Assembly (NCBI GenBank): GCA_020205615.1
Contig: CM035153.1
Coordinates: 92,284,792 to 92,348,791, forward strand
Direction: 5' to 3'
DNA length: 64,000 nt
Source of the DNA: Panax quinquefolius
Taxonomy: Eukaryota > Streptophyta > Magnoliopsida > Apiales > Araliaceae
The notes under the pieces are model-generated. The model was not told the origin of the DNA. It searched no databases and saw only the letters and a list, made by a program, of their open reading frames with translations. Below, piece after piece: positions 13,169 to 22,739 of this stretch (position 1 is its first letter; each line of letters opens with the position of its first letter). The position numbers were made by a program, and so were the translations under genes.

Positions 13169-15046
13169 TGAAAGTAGTATGCACACAAGCCAATCATGTT
13201 TGATGATAAAGCATATACTTTGTAACAATCTTATTCATTTATTAATAAAAGTATTAATTTATTAAAGGCTTTTAATTATCTACATGATGCTGTTTTATAA
13301 TATGTGATAAACCCATAGTTTTAAGCAATGCTTTTAGAATAATGATGATGATCATTCTAATGAGATCTAAATTCTTAGAAAGCTTAAAACTAAAATAGTT
13401 CCCAATCATTGGATTACTAAATTGGGGATTAGTGAATCCGGATAGATTATTACATACGTTTCTTGCTCATTGGATGAGGATGATTGATCTCATGATCATT
13501 TGTGTGGAGACACTAAAGCAAGTATGTAGGTGCTTATTAGAGAATAAGTTCACTGAACGTGACTCGGTAAGGAATACCTAATGGAGTTTTACTTGCCTGT
13601 CAATAGGAATTCTCAGTAGTGATAGTAGTACAAGTAATCCTTGGACTTGAGATCATCATGGTATCTTGTGTATGATGAGTTATACTTTGACTTATTCCTT
13701 AAGAACCTTAGGGTATATCAAAGGGTATGCTTGGGTATAATAAGTTGTACATGGAGATAATGAATGATCAATAAAGAATCTACCACTTCTAATAAAAGAA
13801 GAGAAATGTCCTATGTGATTCGATAAATGACAACCCAGTAGTCCTTGGCGGCGAGAATGAAATTAGAAAGGAGTTTCTAATTTGCATTATTTGGAGTTGT
13901 GCATTTAAGAGTCGAAATACATATAATTAAATAAAATAAGACTTGACAGTAATTCCATGTTTTATATTTAATTGGGACATTGTATGGTGGAAGGATTGAA
14001 TTGTACGGTAACTATTTACTCAAAGGTTCTTTTATGATTAATGTTGAAATCTATATTATCTGGAAAGTCGTTGATCGCTAGGGAGGCTTATCCCTATTGT
14101 AGAATAAATATTATTTATTTAAATAAATTAATTATTTAATTTATTTATTTAAATAAGATTAGAATTGTTCTAATTGATTTATTCACAACCGGTTTAATAT
14201 GGAGAACCTAAAGGGTCACACCATAAAAGGAAGAATAATTATTTAAGAAGTTAATGGCATAATCGTAATAATATGTTATGTATATTTAATTTAATCTATG
14301 GTGATAGAATAAATTAAATAGCTTAATATTTATTATTTAATATTTTAGAAATATTAAATATAAATTAATAAGAGGAGTCTTATTAATATTATTACAATTA
14401 TTATTATTTTAATTTCTAAAAGAGTTTAGGAATTAATTTAATATAAGTACTCTCATTTATTCCTAATTGGATTAGGAAGAAAATTAGTTAAAGGAGTTTA
14501 ATTAATTATCCCTAATAAGATTAGGGAGCTTAATTAATTAAAAGAATTAATTAATTAAAACCCAATTCCTTAATTGTTAAGGTGGGTTGCCCACATCTAT
14601 AAATAAGAGGAGTCTTATTATGGGTGGTATGGGTTGTTGACTTTTACAACGTAATAATTCCAATTTGTTGGGAGAGTACCCTTTTTCTATAGAGATAGGA
14701 AAAACTAGGGTTTGAGCCATAAACACCCATCTTCTTGAATTTTCTTCTTCCTTGGTGGATCACCTCTAGAGGCCAAACGCTTGGGTGGCTAACGTTGATC
14801 AAAGGAAGGAACCAAACCCGGTGGATTCAAGATTGAACGCGAAAGGATTTGGAGGTGAACTTGTACCTGAGGAAGCTCGATCTTCAAGGGTATGATTTAT
14901 TCTTTATCTTTTCGTTAAATTAATAATTGTGCATAAAAGATGATCCGGGTATATGGTTTGTAAATTTTTTTTTAAACTCTGATTTTACCACGCTTCCGCT
15001 AATTTTGTGCAATTTGATTGCGCTCATGAATATTACAAACCTAACA
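13169..15046 (+). repeat. 3' LTR of the copia element
   Basis: 1878 bp, TG…CA ends, followed by TSD ATCTC at 15047-15051. It differs from the left LTR by a modest number of substitutions and short indels (for example around 13447-13460 versus 6207-6220). Confidence 0.93.
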
Positions 15047-15215
15047 ATCTCGTCCAGTTCTAAATCAATAATGTGGTTCAGGTCATCCACATATTTATGT
15101 AACATCGGTACATGATAAACGTTATGAACACACAATATATTTGGCGGTAAAACGAGTCTATAGGCCACAGTTCCTACTCGATCGAGGATTTCAAATGGGC
15201 CAATTAAATCGAGGG
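15047..15215 (-). pseudogene. Integrase C-terminal piece of gypsy A (proximal to copia)
   Basis: The minus strand reads IGPFEILDRVGTVAYRLVLP (about 15200-15141), then NVYHVPMLHKYVDDLNHII and LDEI, running into the copia insertion. This is the GPF/Y module that ends Ty3/gypsy integrases. The catalytic core that should precede it is absent: the frame joins directly to the RNase H-IN linker at about 15216. Confidence 0.8.
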
Positions 15216-15580
15216 TTAAGATTTCCTCTCTTCGCTGATTCTTGCTTCTAGAAAAACGCCCTCTTGAACCTTCTTCTTCACATTCATCATATTCGGGTGT
15301 GTAGCTTTAGCGGCTTTAACTTTATCGATTAAAGTCGATTCTACTCGTATATTCGTTCTCTTCACGTGGGTTTGTATATTCGCACTTGTAAACGCATACG
15401 ATCTTCTACTCAATGCGTCAGCTACCACGTTCGCTTTTCCACGATGGTATTGAATGGTACGATCGTAATCTTTAACAGCTTGAGCCAACGTCTTTGGCGC
15501 ATGATATGTTCGTTTTGGTTGAAGAAATACTTGAGGGTTTTAGAAATGGGTTTTGTACTGGGGTCAATACAAAAATCGAT
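15216..15580 (-). pseudogene. RNase H end and linker of gypsy A, fused to an RT N-terminal remnant
   Basis: The minus strand reads IDFC and TKPISK (RT N-terminal approach block), then immediately [20 protein letters not shown] (the end of RNase H), then DRTIQYHRGKANVVADALSR. In intact elements several hundred residues of RT and RNase H separate PISK from the LKYFF block, so a deletion has removed the catalytic RT. A frameshift follows near 15480. Confidence 0.75.
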
Positions 15581-16299
15581 TTCACGCTCTAGGGGTAGGC
15601 TAGGAAGTCTTCAAGAATACGCCAGGAAATTTATTAATAATAGAAATATCATTCAAAACTGTGACCCTCATCCAAGACATGGATAGTACGTCACATTGAT
15701 TCCTATCAACTTGTCATCGTCATTCACGATGTCGCCTATAGAAAGTCTGGCTTCGGTGCATTCCACACAAGGAAGTCAACAACAAAAAGATCGGGGCTCT
15801 TTACATATGGCTTGATATGACAGTGATTGACTTTAGTGGTTTGGTTGCTTGAATTCACATAACAGGTTGGTTATGAATATAAAAGCTAACAACCTTACGA
15901 AAAGCATGATGAGTAGTTAACCAATCGATTCCTAAAATCACATCAAAGGAAAGTATTTTCAAAGAGATAAGATTGATAGGTAACGTGAAAATGTTGATTT
16001 GAATCAACAAGATTTATAAACAGTGGAGGTAACGAAGGCTCCTACTAACGAAGTTTCAACCAATAAGTCAAAGTCTAACTTCTCTGGAGTCAAATTTAAA
16101 CATTGAACGCAAGCAAGAGAGATAAAATATTGGGTAGAACCGGTATCTTATAAGGTATAGATTTTGCAAGAATTTATAATTAACTAACCCGTGCTAAATT
16201 CGTTCGGTTTACTTGCTTTTTGAGAAGTCACGAAAAATGCTCTCCCTTGCACTACCGGTTTTGACTTTTCTGGGACGGCCTTTGGTGCCTCCATCCTAG
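15581..16299 (-). pseudogene. Protease region remnant of gypsy A
   Basis: The minus strand after the zinc knuckles reads GRAFFVTSQKASKPNEFSTG, then a DTGSTQYFIS-like block corresponding to the aspartic protease active site D(S/T)G(S/A)T. Stops interrupt the frame several times, and the downstream part is hard to follow. Confidence 0.6.
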
Positions 16300-17403
16300 C
16301 TAAACTTGTCTTAGTGAATGACAAAATCGGGCTAGGTGACCTTCTTTTCCACAATTATAACATGCTTTGGACGGCATCGCGCAGTTTGGACTGATATGTC
16401 CCTCCCCTCCGCATTTGAAACATATGATAGGTGGTCGTTCTCCTTCCTTATCAACAGGTGCTGGTGCTAACGTCTTTCCATCATTGTTGAATTTCCTTTT
16501 CTTAAAATGTTCATTCTTATTATTTTGGCCATGATTACCACCGAAGTGGTTACCATTTCTGGCATGTTGATTCCCTTCACGCTTATTGTCACCACTTCGA
16601 TGACTGCTATCACTGGTATTATCATTTTGCCGGCTGCTCTCTTTTGGTTGTGTTGACTCATTATCACGCTCTAATAACTGAGCCATATTAACAACATCTG
16701 AATACAAACAAAGTTTATGAGAAATAAGGTATTGACGTATCTCGGGTTTCAAACCTCTTAGAAACATCCGTGTCATTCTGTCCTCATTATCAACCAAATG
16801 GGACGAAAACCGGGACAACTCGGCAAACTTGGCTTCTTACTACGATACGGTCATGTTATTTTGCTCCAGTTTAATGAACTCTACCTCTTTCATGTGATGA
16901 ATACTTTCTGGAAAGTACTTGTCATTGAACAATTCTTGGAACTTCTCCCAAGTCATCTTCAGTGCGGCAAGTTCAGTACGCTTTACAGATTCCCACCAGT
17001 AATCTGCCTCTGCACGCAACATGAAGGTGGCAAAGGGAACCTTTTGCTCCTCGGAGCATCCCAAGACATCAAATATATTGCAGATCTGCTTTATCCACAT
17101 CTCCGCCTTAAGTGGTTTTGGCTCTCCAAAAAACTCCGGTGGTCCCAGCTCCTTGAACTGTTTGGTGATGACCGTCCGAGAGTTGCCAGTGTTTCCACCT
17201 GCATTTTAGATAGGAACCGCTCTCGCCTGATGTTGCATGAATTGTATGAAGCCTCAGAACATTCCATCGTTCATCATTTGGTTAGTGTTGTTGTTTCCCT
17301 GAGGATTGTTGCCTTCCTGATGCACATTATCCTGATTATTGGTCTGTGGAGACTCAACGGTCTCTTGTGCTCCATTGATGTTCTCAACATTCTCGGATGG
17401 CAT
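16300..17403 (-). pseudogene. gag of gypsy A with two CCHC zinc knuckles
   Basis: The likely start ATG is at 17403 (MPSENVENINGAQETVES). The frame is closed by stops near the front and again around 16840. The capsid block includes ATFMLRAEADYWWESVKR (about 17040) and WEKFQELFNDKYFPESI, typical of Retrotrans_gag. After a frameshift, 16818-16300 contains GLKPEIRQYLISHKLCLYSD and two CCHC knuckles, CFKCGGEGHISPNC and CYNCGKEGHLARFC, which bind RNA in the family. The PBS and 5' LTR lie just upstream (17573-17591). Confidence 0.85.
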
Positions 17404-17572
17404 TTTCAAATACTACCACAAAACAAGGGTTAATTAACATATCTCATAATATCCCTATACTCTGACCGACCAATTAAATACCAAATAAACTTATGTAGGT
17501 CATACTAGCGAAGGAATTCCCCGTCTCTCCCCTCCTAGTTCTTATCTCACATCTTAGCCCGGGATCATATCC

Positions 17573-17590
17573 CTAAGCTTTGATACCAAC
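17573..17590 (-). other. Primer-binding site of gypsy A
   Basis: On the minus strand GTTGGTATCAAAGCTT directly follows the LTR end …GGGGGCGTCACA; it is of initiator-Met-tRNA type. Confidence 0.8.
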
Positions 17591-19535
17591 TGTGACGCCC
17601 CCAAAATAGGTATACATCACCCATCTTAAGTCGCCTAATACATGGTACATAAATCAAATACAACATAATTATACAACTGTCGTGTAAAATACGACAAAAC
17701 ATAAACTGAGAGTTTAAACAAAAATATTGCCTTCTAGACAATATCCATTCTCAATGGAGTCCTCATAGACAGCATACAAACGCAAATTCAGTCCTCATTA
17801 CATTTATTATCATACTATTTAACAGAATAATGAGGACTACTAATGCTATCATCTGGACTGTCAATCCGTTCCCCGACTTGTCCCAGCTATATTCTCATTT
17901 CCTGAAGAGAACAGTGAAAGAAAGGGTGAGCTCAACTAGCCCAGTAAGAAATATTATGACTAAGATAATGCGGGATAAATTATCATTAGCCTTCAACAAT
18001 GTTAAGCGATAAAATACAATAGACAAACAAGTTTAATCTGCGGTGAATAAGCAATCCATTAAAAGAGTCAGTAGAGAATAAAATCTACTATCTTTTATGA
18101 TTTAAAAGTTTTTATCACTTTTATCATTTGAGACTCGACAATAAATAATCCATCATCATCCACGCACTTCTGACGAGGATATTCATTAGGGGTCACGACC
18201 ACAAATTATCCATGCACTACGGGCCAAGGATATTCGTGTATTCATCAATGGTCATGATCATGCCCACAACTATCCATCAATGCACTACGGGCCAATGAGG
18301 ACTTTTATCACATCATTTGTAAGATTACGGTCATGATTATACCGAATAATCCCTGGTCGTAATCATACCAAGTCTATCTATGCACTACAGGCCACAGATG
18401 ACTTTCAAAAATATAAACACGAGGATGATGACAATGATATAAGAATTCAATAAAACAAGTTCACGAATTAATTTATCCAGGAACTAATAACATCCAAATT
18501 GTCAACATGATACTTCTTTGTAGAGTAAAATTCAAGAATGCTCAGAAGAATATTTTCATGAAAAGATACTGGATGAAGCGCAAATATCAAGGATATTCCA
18601 CTAATTTCATGAAGTATAGAAGTTAAAACTTTAACCAACTAAGTATAATAAATAATGGAATAACAAAAGAAATCATCAGGCATGTGATAGATAGCACATG
18701 CAGGCTATTCCAATAGAATAATAAATATGGAACCAGGTCCGGCGTAAACGCACAGACAGGATATTCCGACAGAATAATAAATAATGGAACCAGGTCCGGC
18801 GTAAAACGCACAGACAGGATATTCCGAAAGAATAATAAATGCGGAATAATAGAAGAATTTCACCACGTATGCGGTACTTCGCATAAATAGGTTATTCCAA
18901 CATAATAATATAGAATGGAATAACAGAGGGATTTCACCAAGTATAGGGTATGCCGCATATACAGGTTATTCCAACAGAATAATAAAGAATGGAATAATAG
19001 AAGTTCTCTTCATGAATAAGAAAGAATAACAACCCTTACCGTAAAAGACACAGGATATCGAAGTAGTGAAGTAGCAGAATACTCTTCTTCTTTCTCTCTA
19101 TGATTTCTCTCTCTAGAGTTTCAGTGAATTCGTAAGAAAATAATGAAGGAATGAGCTTCTATTTATAGAGTGGCTCTTGGTCTTAACGAAGGGTCAATTA
19201 ACTCTTGGTAATATTGAAGAAACAACTACTATTTGCGAAGGGGCAATTAACTCTTGGAACATCGAAGAGGCAAATAACTCTTGGAAAGCTGAAGGGTCAA
19301 ATAACTCTTGGAAAACCGAAAGGACAAGTTACTATTAAAACTCGTGAATAGTAACTCGTGAATAGTAACTCATGAATAGTAACTCATGAATAGTAACTCG
19401 TGAATAGTACTCTGACACAAAAAGTTCCCCGAATACCCGATTGAACAATATAACCTCCAGACATCAATTATCATCAGAATAGATGTCGATTTCTACTAAC
19501 ACAAATAATCCCAATATAATGAAACACTCAAAGCA
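17591..19535 (-). repeat. 5' LTR of gypsy A, truncated
   Basis: It matches 3105 to about 5050 closely, then breaks off near 19535 inside the sequence around AATAATCCCAATATAATG, where DNA of the S28 carboxypeptidase fragment starts. Roughly 690 bp at the promoter end of the LTR are missing, so transcription from this copy is doubtful. It contains the 16-bp array at 19341-19411. Confidence 0.85.
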
Positions 19536-21117
19536 GCAACTCACAGGGGTTCGGTACATCCAGTCTGTGAAAAAGCAGAACAGGGTAACAAATCAAATTT
19601 GGCTTTACCACAACATATCTGTACAAATCAAATTCGGCTGTATAAATAGCTCCAGATCTGTATCGATTACGCACTCTAAAGACATTAGAGACAATATCAT
19701 AAAACGTTTCTGATGGTACAATATCTTCGAACTGAAGTAAAGGCGCTGAAGAAGCTAGAGCACCTACTAAAATATGAGGATACTTGAGCCTCATCCATGC
19801 TGCTAACTTTCTTTTTTTGCATTCGAATGCAAAAAAAAAATTAAATGGATCTCATAACTTGAACAACTTTGAATTGTAGAGTTAGGTGTTGGAAAATAAA
19901 TAGTGCACATTGCATTTGAGAAGGTAGAAAGTCGGGTCTTACTTCCACCATATAATCCACCAAACAACACCACAGTGGCAAGCCTCGTGAGACAAATTTC
20001 ATTTGAGGTCGATTGAAGCAATCTTGCATAATCCGCAAGTGCTTGTTCCATTATTAGATAGGATAAAATAGTAGCATTCTTATATGCCTCACCACTACTT
20101 CTGTAAGGCATAGACTCCCCATAGTATCAATGCTGCCAATCAAATTCTCAAGTTCCAGTTAGCATTTAAAATAAAAGCTAAAAACTTGCACTTACATACC
20201 TAATATCACTCTTTAAGGAATTGCAACGGTCAGTTATGTGATTTCACAAAAAAATAGTCAGTTATGTGAATTAAATAGGAGGTGATAATTAAGAAATTGA
20301 ATTGATACGTATACTTTCGCCCCATATATTAAAGATTATTTTTTACAAGATTATTATTTATAGCTAAATAAGCTAGTTCAATTGGCTGTTATAACTTATT
20401 AAATAAGTTAAAAGTCAGACTATAGATTAATGGAGACAGTTAACTGGTTAAGACACAATTTACAAGTTGATTGATGGTGGTAGTCAAATTATTGTATTAT
20501 ACAATCAATTCATGAATTTTCTCAATTTCCTCTCAGACCCAGTTAATAAAACTCATAATATCTTGTCATAATCTCACACAAGTTCAATAAACTTCCAACA
20601 TTTGCCATAATCTCAAACAAAATCGGTAAAACTCCTAATACATTATTTAATTAAGAGGATAAGAGAGTGGGAGGGATACGAGAATGTGAGAGAGAATAAT
20701 AGAATTAAAGGGGATGGAAGGTTAGAAAATGAAACAAAGAAAAGCTTTACATAATTGTTTTCACCAAATTAACTGTCAAAGTTTTCCTCCAGCTTTATAG
20801 TATAGATAGATAGATAAACACATTTAACTGAGAAATTTTTGTCTTTTTATCAATTATAAATGCAATCCTCGAGAGCAATCCTGATTGTTGGATCAATGTT
20901 GTGTCTTAGTAATGGAAGAGATAAACAAACAAACACATAAACACTGTCCCCCCCCCCCCCAATACACAAACATTATATGTATATCTATTTATAAAGCGGG
21001 TATATATAAACAGGGGAGGATACTTTGCCTTGGGAAGATGACCATGGCGGCAAGCGGGGAGCGAGTTCCCAGACAAAGTTAGTGTTCTCGGCGAACCGGT
21101 CAATGTAGCCTTCATTA
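19536..21117 (-). pseudogene. Serine carboxypeptidase S28 (lysosomal Pro-X carboxypeptidase-like) fragment captured by CACTA 1
   Basis: The minus strand carries three exon pieces. Piece 1 starts at 21117 after a CTGCAG acceptor: NEGYIDRFAENTNFVWELAP, matching the family's GNEGDIEWFA.NTGF block. Piece 2 (20132-19943): YYGESMPYRSSGEAYKNAT to VVLFGGLYGG; the nucleophile motif GGSYGG has Leu for Ser (codon 19953-19955), and HRYYG has a stop for Arg (20127-20129). Piece 3 (about 19807-19680): LAAWMRLKYPHILVGALASS and FEDIVPSETFYDIVSN. Introns with GT…AG ends remain. Catalytic Ser loss, the stop and missing ends make it non-functional. It is read toward the truncated LTR of gypsy A. Confidence 0.85.
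20133..21030. other. Intron-like / non-coding DNA within the S28 fragment
   Basis: It separates S28 pieces 1 and 2. A poly-C run lies at 20949-20961 and a short GATA repeat near 20805-20818. Nothing coding is seen on either strand. Confidence 0.5.
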
Positions 21118-21529
21118 CTGCAGATGAGAAGAAGATGGGGCCTAAGCTGACCTTGTAAATTAGGGCTTGAGCAATGTTACCGACATGCCAGCAGACGGAT
21201 CGATTGGTGCCTTGTAAATTAGGGCTTGAGCGATGTTACGGCGGAGATCGGCCAAAGGTGAAGTCACTCGAAATCTTCTCCACCTCTTCCAAGTCCAAAG
21301 AATTAGAACATAACCAAAACTGCATAACGAGAGAAGAAAACTGAAAGAGAAGGAACGAAGAGAGGAAACTGAAGAGAGAAGGAACGAAACTGAAAGAGAA
21401 GGAACGAAAAATTACATAAGGAGAGAAGGAAACTGAAGCTCTGCACGGAGACCAAACTGACTAGAACAGAGATAAAAAGAATGAAACTGACGAGCCTTGG
21501 AGAGAAAAAGACTATATCTCTTTTAATTT
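21118..21529. other. GC-richer non-coding DNA with a 60-bp duplication
   Basis: CCTTGTAAATTAGGGCTTGA occurs at about 21152 and again at about 21212, followed by purine-rich GAGAGAAGGAAC repeats (21330-21430). It may be 5' flank or UTR sequence of the captured S28 gene or other filler; no coding frame is supported. Confidence 0.4.
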
Positions 21530-21748
21530 TAAGTGTTCACTTAGAGCTCCGTGTTTTTTAGACAGCTAACATTTTTTTAAAAAAATGTTATCTAGTTAAA
21601 ACCAAAAAATACCCTTTTTAAATAGATAACATTTTTACATATATATTTACAACATTTTGTTTAAAAACGCTGTGAAAAAAAATACAACAACATTTTTTAT
21701 AAAAATGTTGTGGTTTAAGTGTTGTCTATTTACTACTTTGTACTGGTG
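21530..21748. repeat. CACTA 1 right terminus with subterminal repeats
   Basis: Repeats of AACATTTTT…AAAAATGTT and TAAATAGATAACA/TGTCTATTTA lead to the terminal TTTGTACTGGTG, followed by TSD GCA. It resembles 46905-47124 of CACTA 2. Confidence 0.85.
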
Positions 21749-21751
21749 GCA

Positions 21752-22739
21752 GCTGCGCCATGCCTGAACCAAAAGCAGTAACTTTCTCTGTTTTGTAGAG
21801 CATCAACATCAATAATTCCCCTTGATTTAAACATGCATAATGTCATTATTTAAGAGTTCATATAAGTAAGTCTACTTCCTAAACATAATATAGCATGATA
21901 ATTCACACCAATTGACATGGAATTTTAAAAAATTTTAAGGATTTGACAAAACCCAATTCAAGAACATAAGTTAGAATTTATACCTCTTTGAATCTTAGTT
22001 TTCTTAATTACTCCCTTCTGAGATTGTTAGACTACTCTTTGAGCAAAATACACTCACTCTCAAATTATCAATGTTACAACAGACCAAAACAAACAACGTA
22101 AACTCTGAGAATTGGACTGCTCTTTATAGAAGAAACTTGGACTGGGTATTAATTTTACACTGAGGTTGAGTTCATGGTGTAATGAAAGAAAACAATGGTT
22201 ACTAGAGAGTGGTTGAACAACCCACCATCAGCCATTGGCCTTAAAATAATTACCTATGCTTAGCCATTTGGAAGTTACGTAAATTAGCTTTAGATCACTG
22301 TTCATGTACTGATTATTGACACTCATTTTGCGACATGACTATTTCTCAGCCTTAAAGCTTGGTTTAGTTACTATAATTCCCAAAATATAATTTTAATGTA
22401 CAATTGTTACCATATTAGGAAATTTAGGGATTATTTAGGTACTCACATCATATAATCCATGTACATTAAATAAACACAATAAAATAACACAGTTAGGTAT
22501 TATTGCCCGGGTATCTCCATAATTATATTTTTACTACTTACATACCCACATTATCATATTATTCAATATTAACTGTCCCGTTTACATACGTATTTCCCTT
22601 CCTAATTTTTGGAATACATGGATATTTAATCATTTCTGTATTAAAATCACATACGATTTTATTATACCACTTGATACTTTATATCATTTGAATGTATTCT
22701 TATCATACAATTTTATTCATATCACATCTTACATTAAAG
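21752..22739. other. Non-coding DNA right of CACTA 1
   Basis: This continues the sequence interrupted by CACTA 1. It is AT-rich with no supported gene; short open frames here have no family-like composition. Confidence 0.4.

Larger units (their letters stand above)
5929..15046 (+). mobile_element. Ty1/copia LTR retrotransposon, 9.1 kb, recent LTRs but dead coding region
   Basis: Two direct LTRs (5929-7818 and 13169-15046) start TGAAAGTAG and end CCTAACA, with a perfect 5-bp duplication ATCTC at 5924-5928 and 15047-15051. The PBS is TGGCATCAGAGCC (7820-7832) and the PPT is GCAAGTGGGAGAT before the right LTR. Gag, integrase, RT and RNase H remnants follow in copia order on the plus strand, all broken by stops and deletions. 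It interrupts the integrase of gypsy A. The LTRs look nearly identical by eye, with a few small indels and substitutions, so it is the youngest layer of this nest. A Tork/Angela-like lineage is possible but unproven. Confidence 0.93.
3105..19535 (-). mobile_element. Ty3/gypsy chromovirus-type LTR retrotransposon A, degenerate, hosting a copia insertion
   Basis: The element reads on the minus strand: 5' LTR at 17591-19535 (truncated), PBS, gag, protease remnant, RNase H end, integrase end, PPT, then 3' LTR at 3105-5740. The PBS is just left of the 5' LTR (minus strand GTTGGTATCAAAGC, initiator-Met type). The integrase C-terminus is followed by ESEMKSRYPHLF, which in Tekay/Del-like chromoviruses closes the chromodomain region, but most of the chromodomain is missing. 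The RT and the integrase core are deleted. The right LTR lacks roughly 690 bp of its far end, so no target duplication can be seen. It lies in CACTA 1 and contains copia 5929-15046. Confidence 0.88.

Noticed and set aside
19341..19411. Regular short repeats reminiscent of a CRISPR array
   Set aside because: Units of 16 bp are contiguous without unique spacers and recur in several LTRs of a plant retrotransposon.
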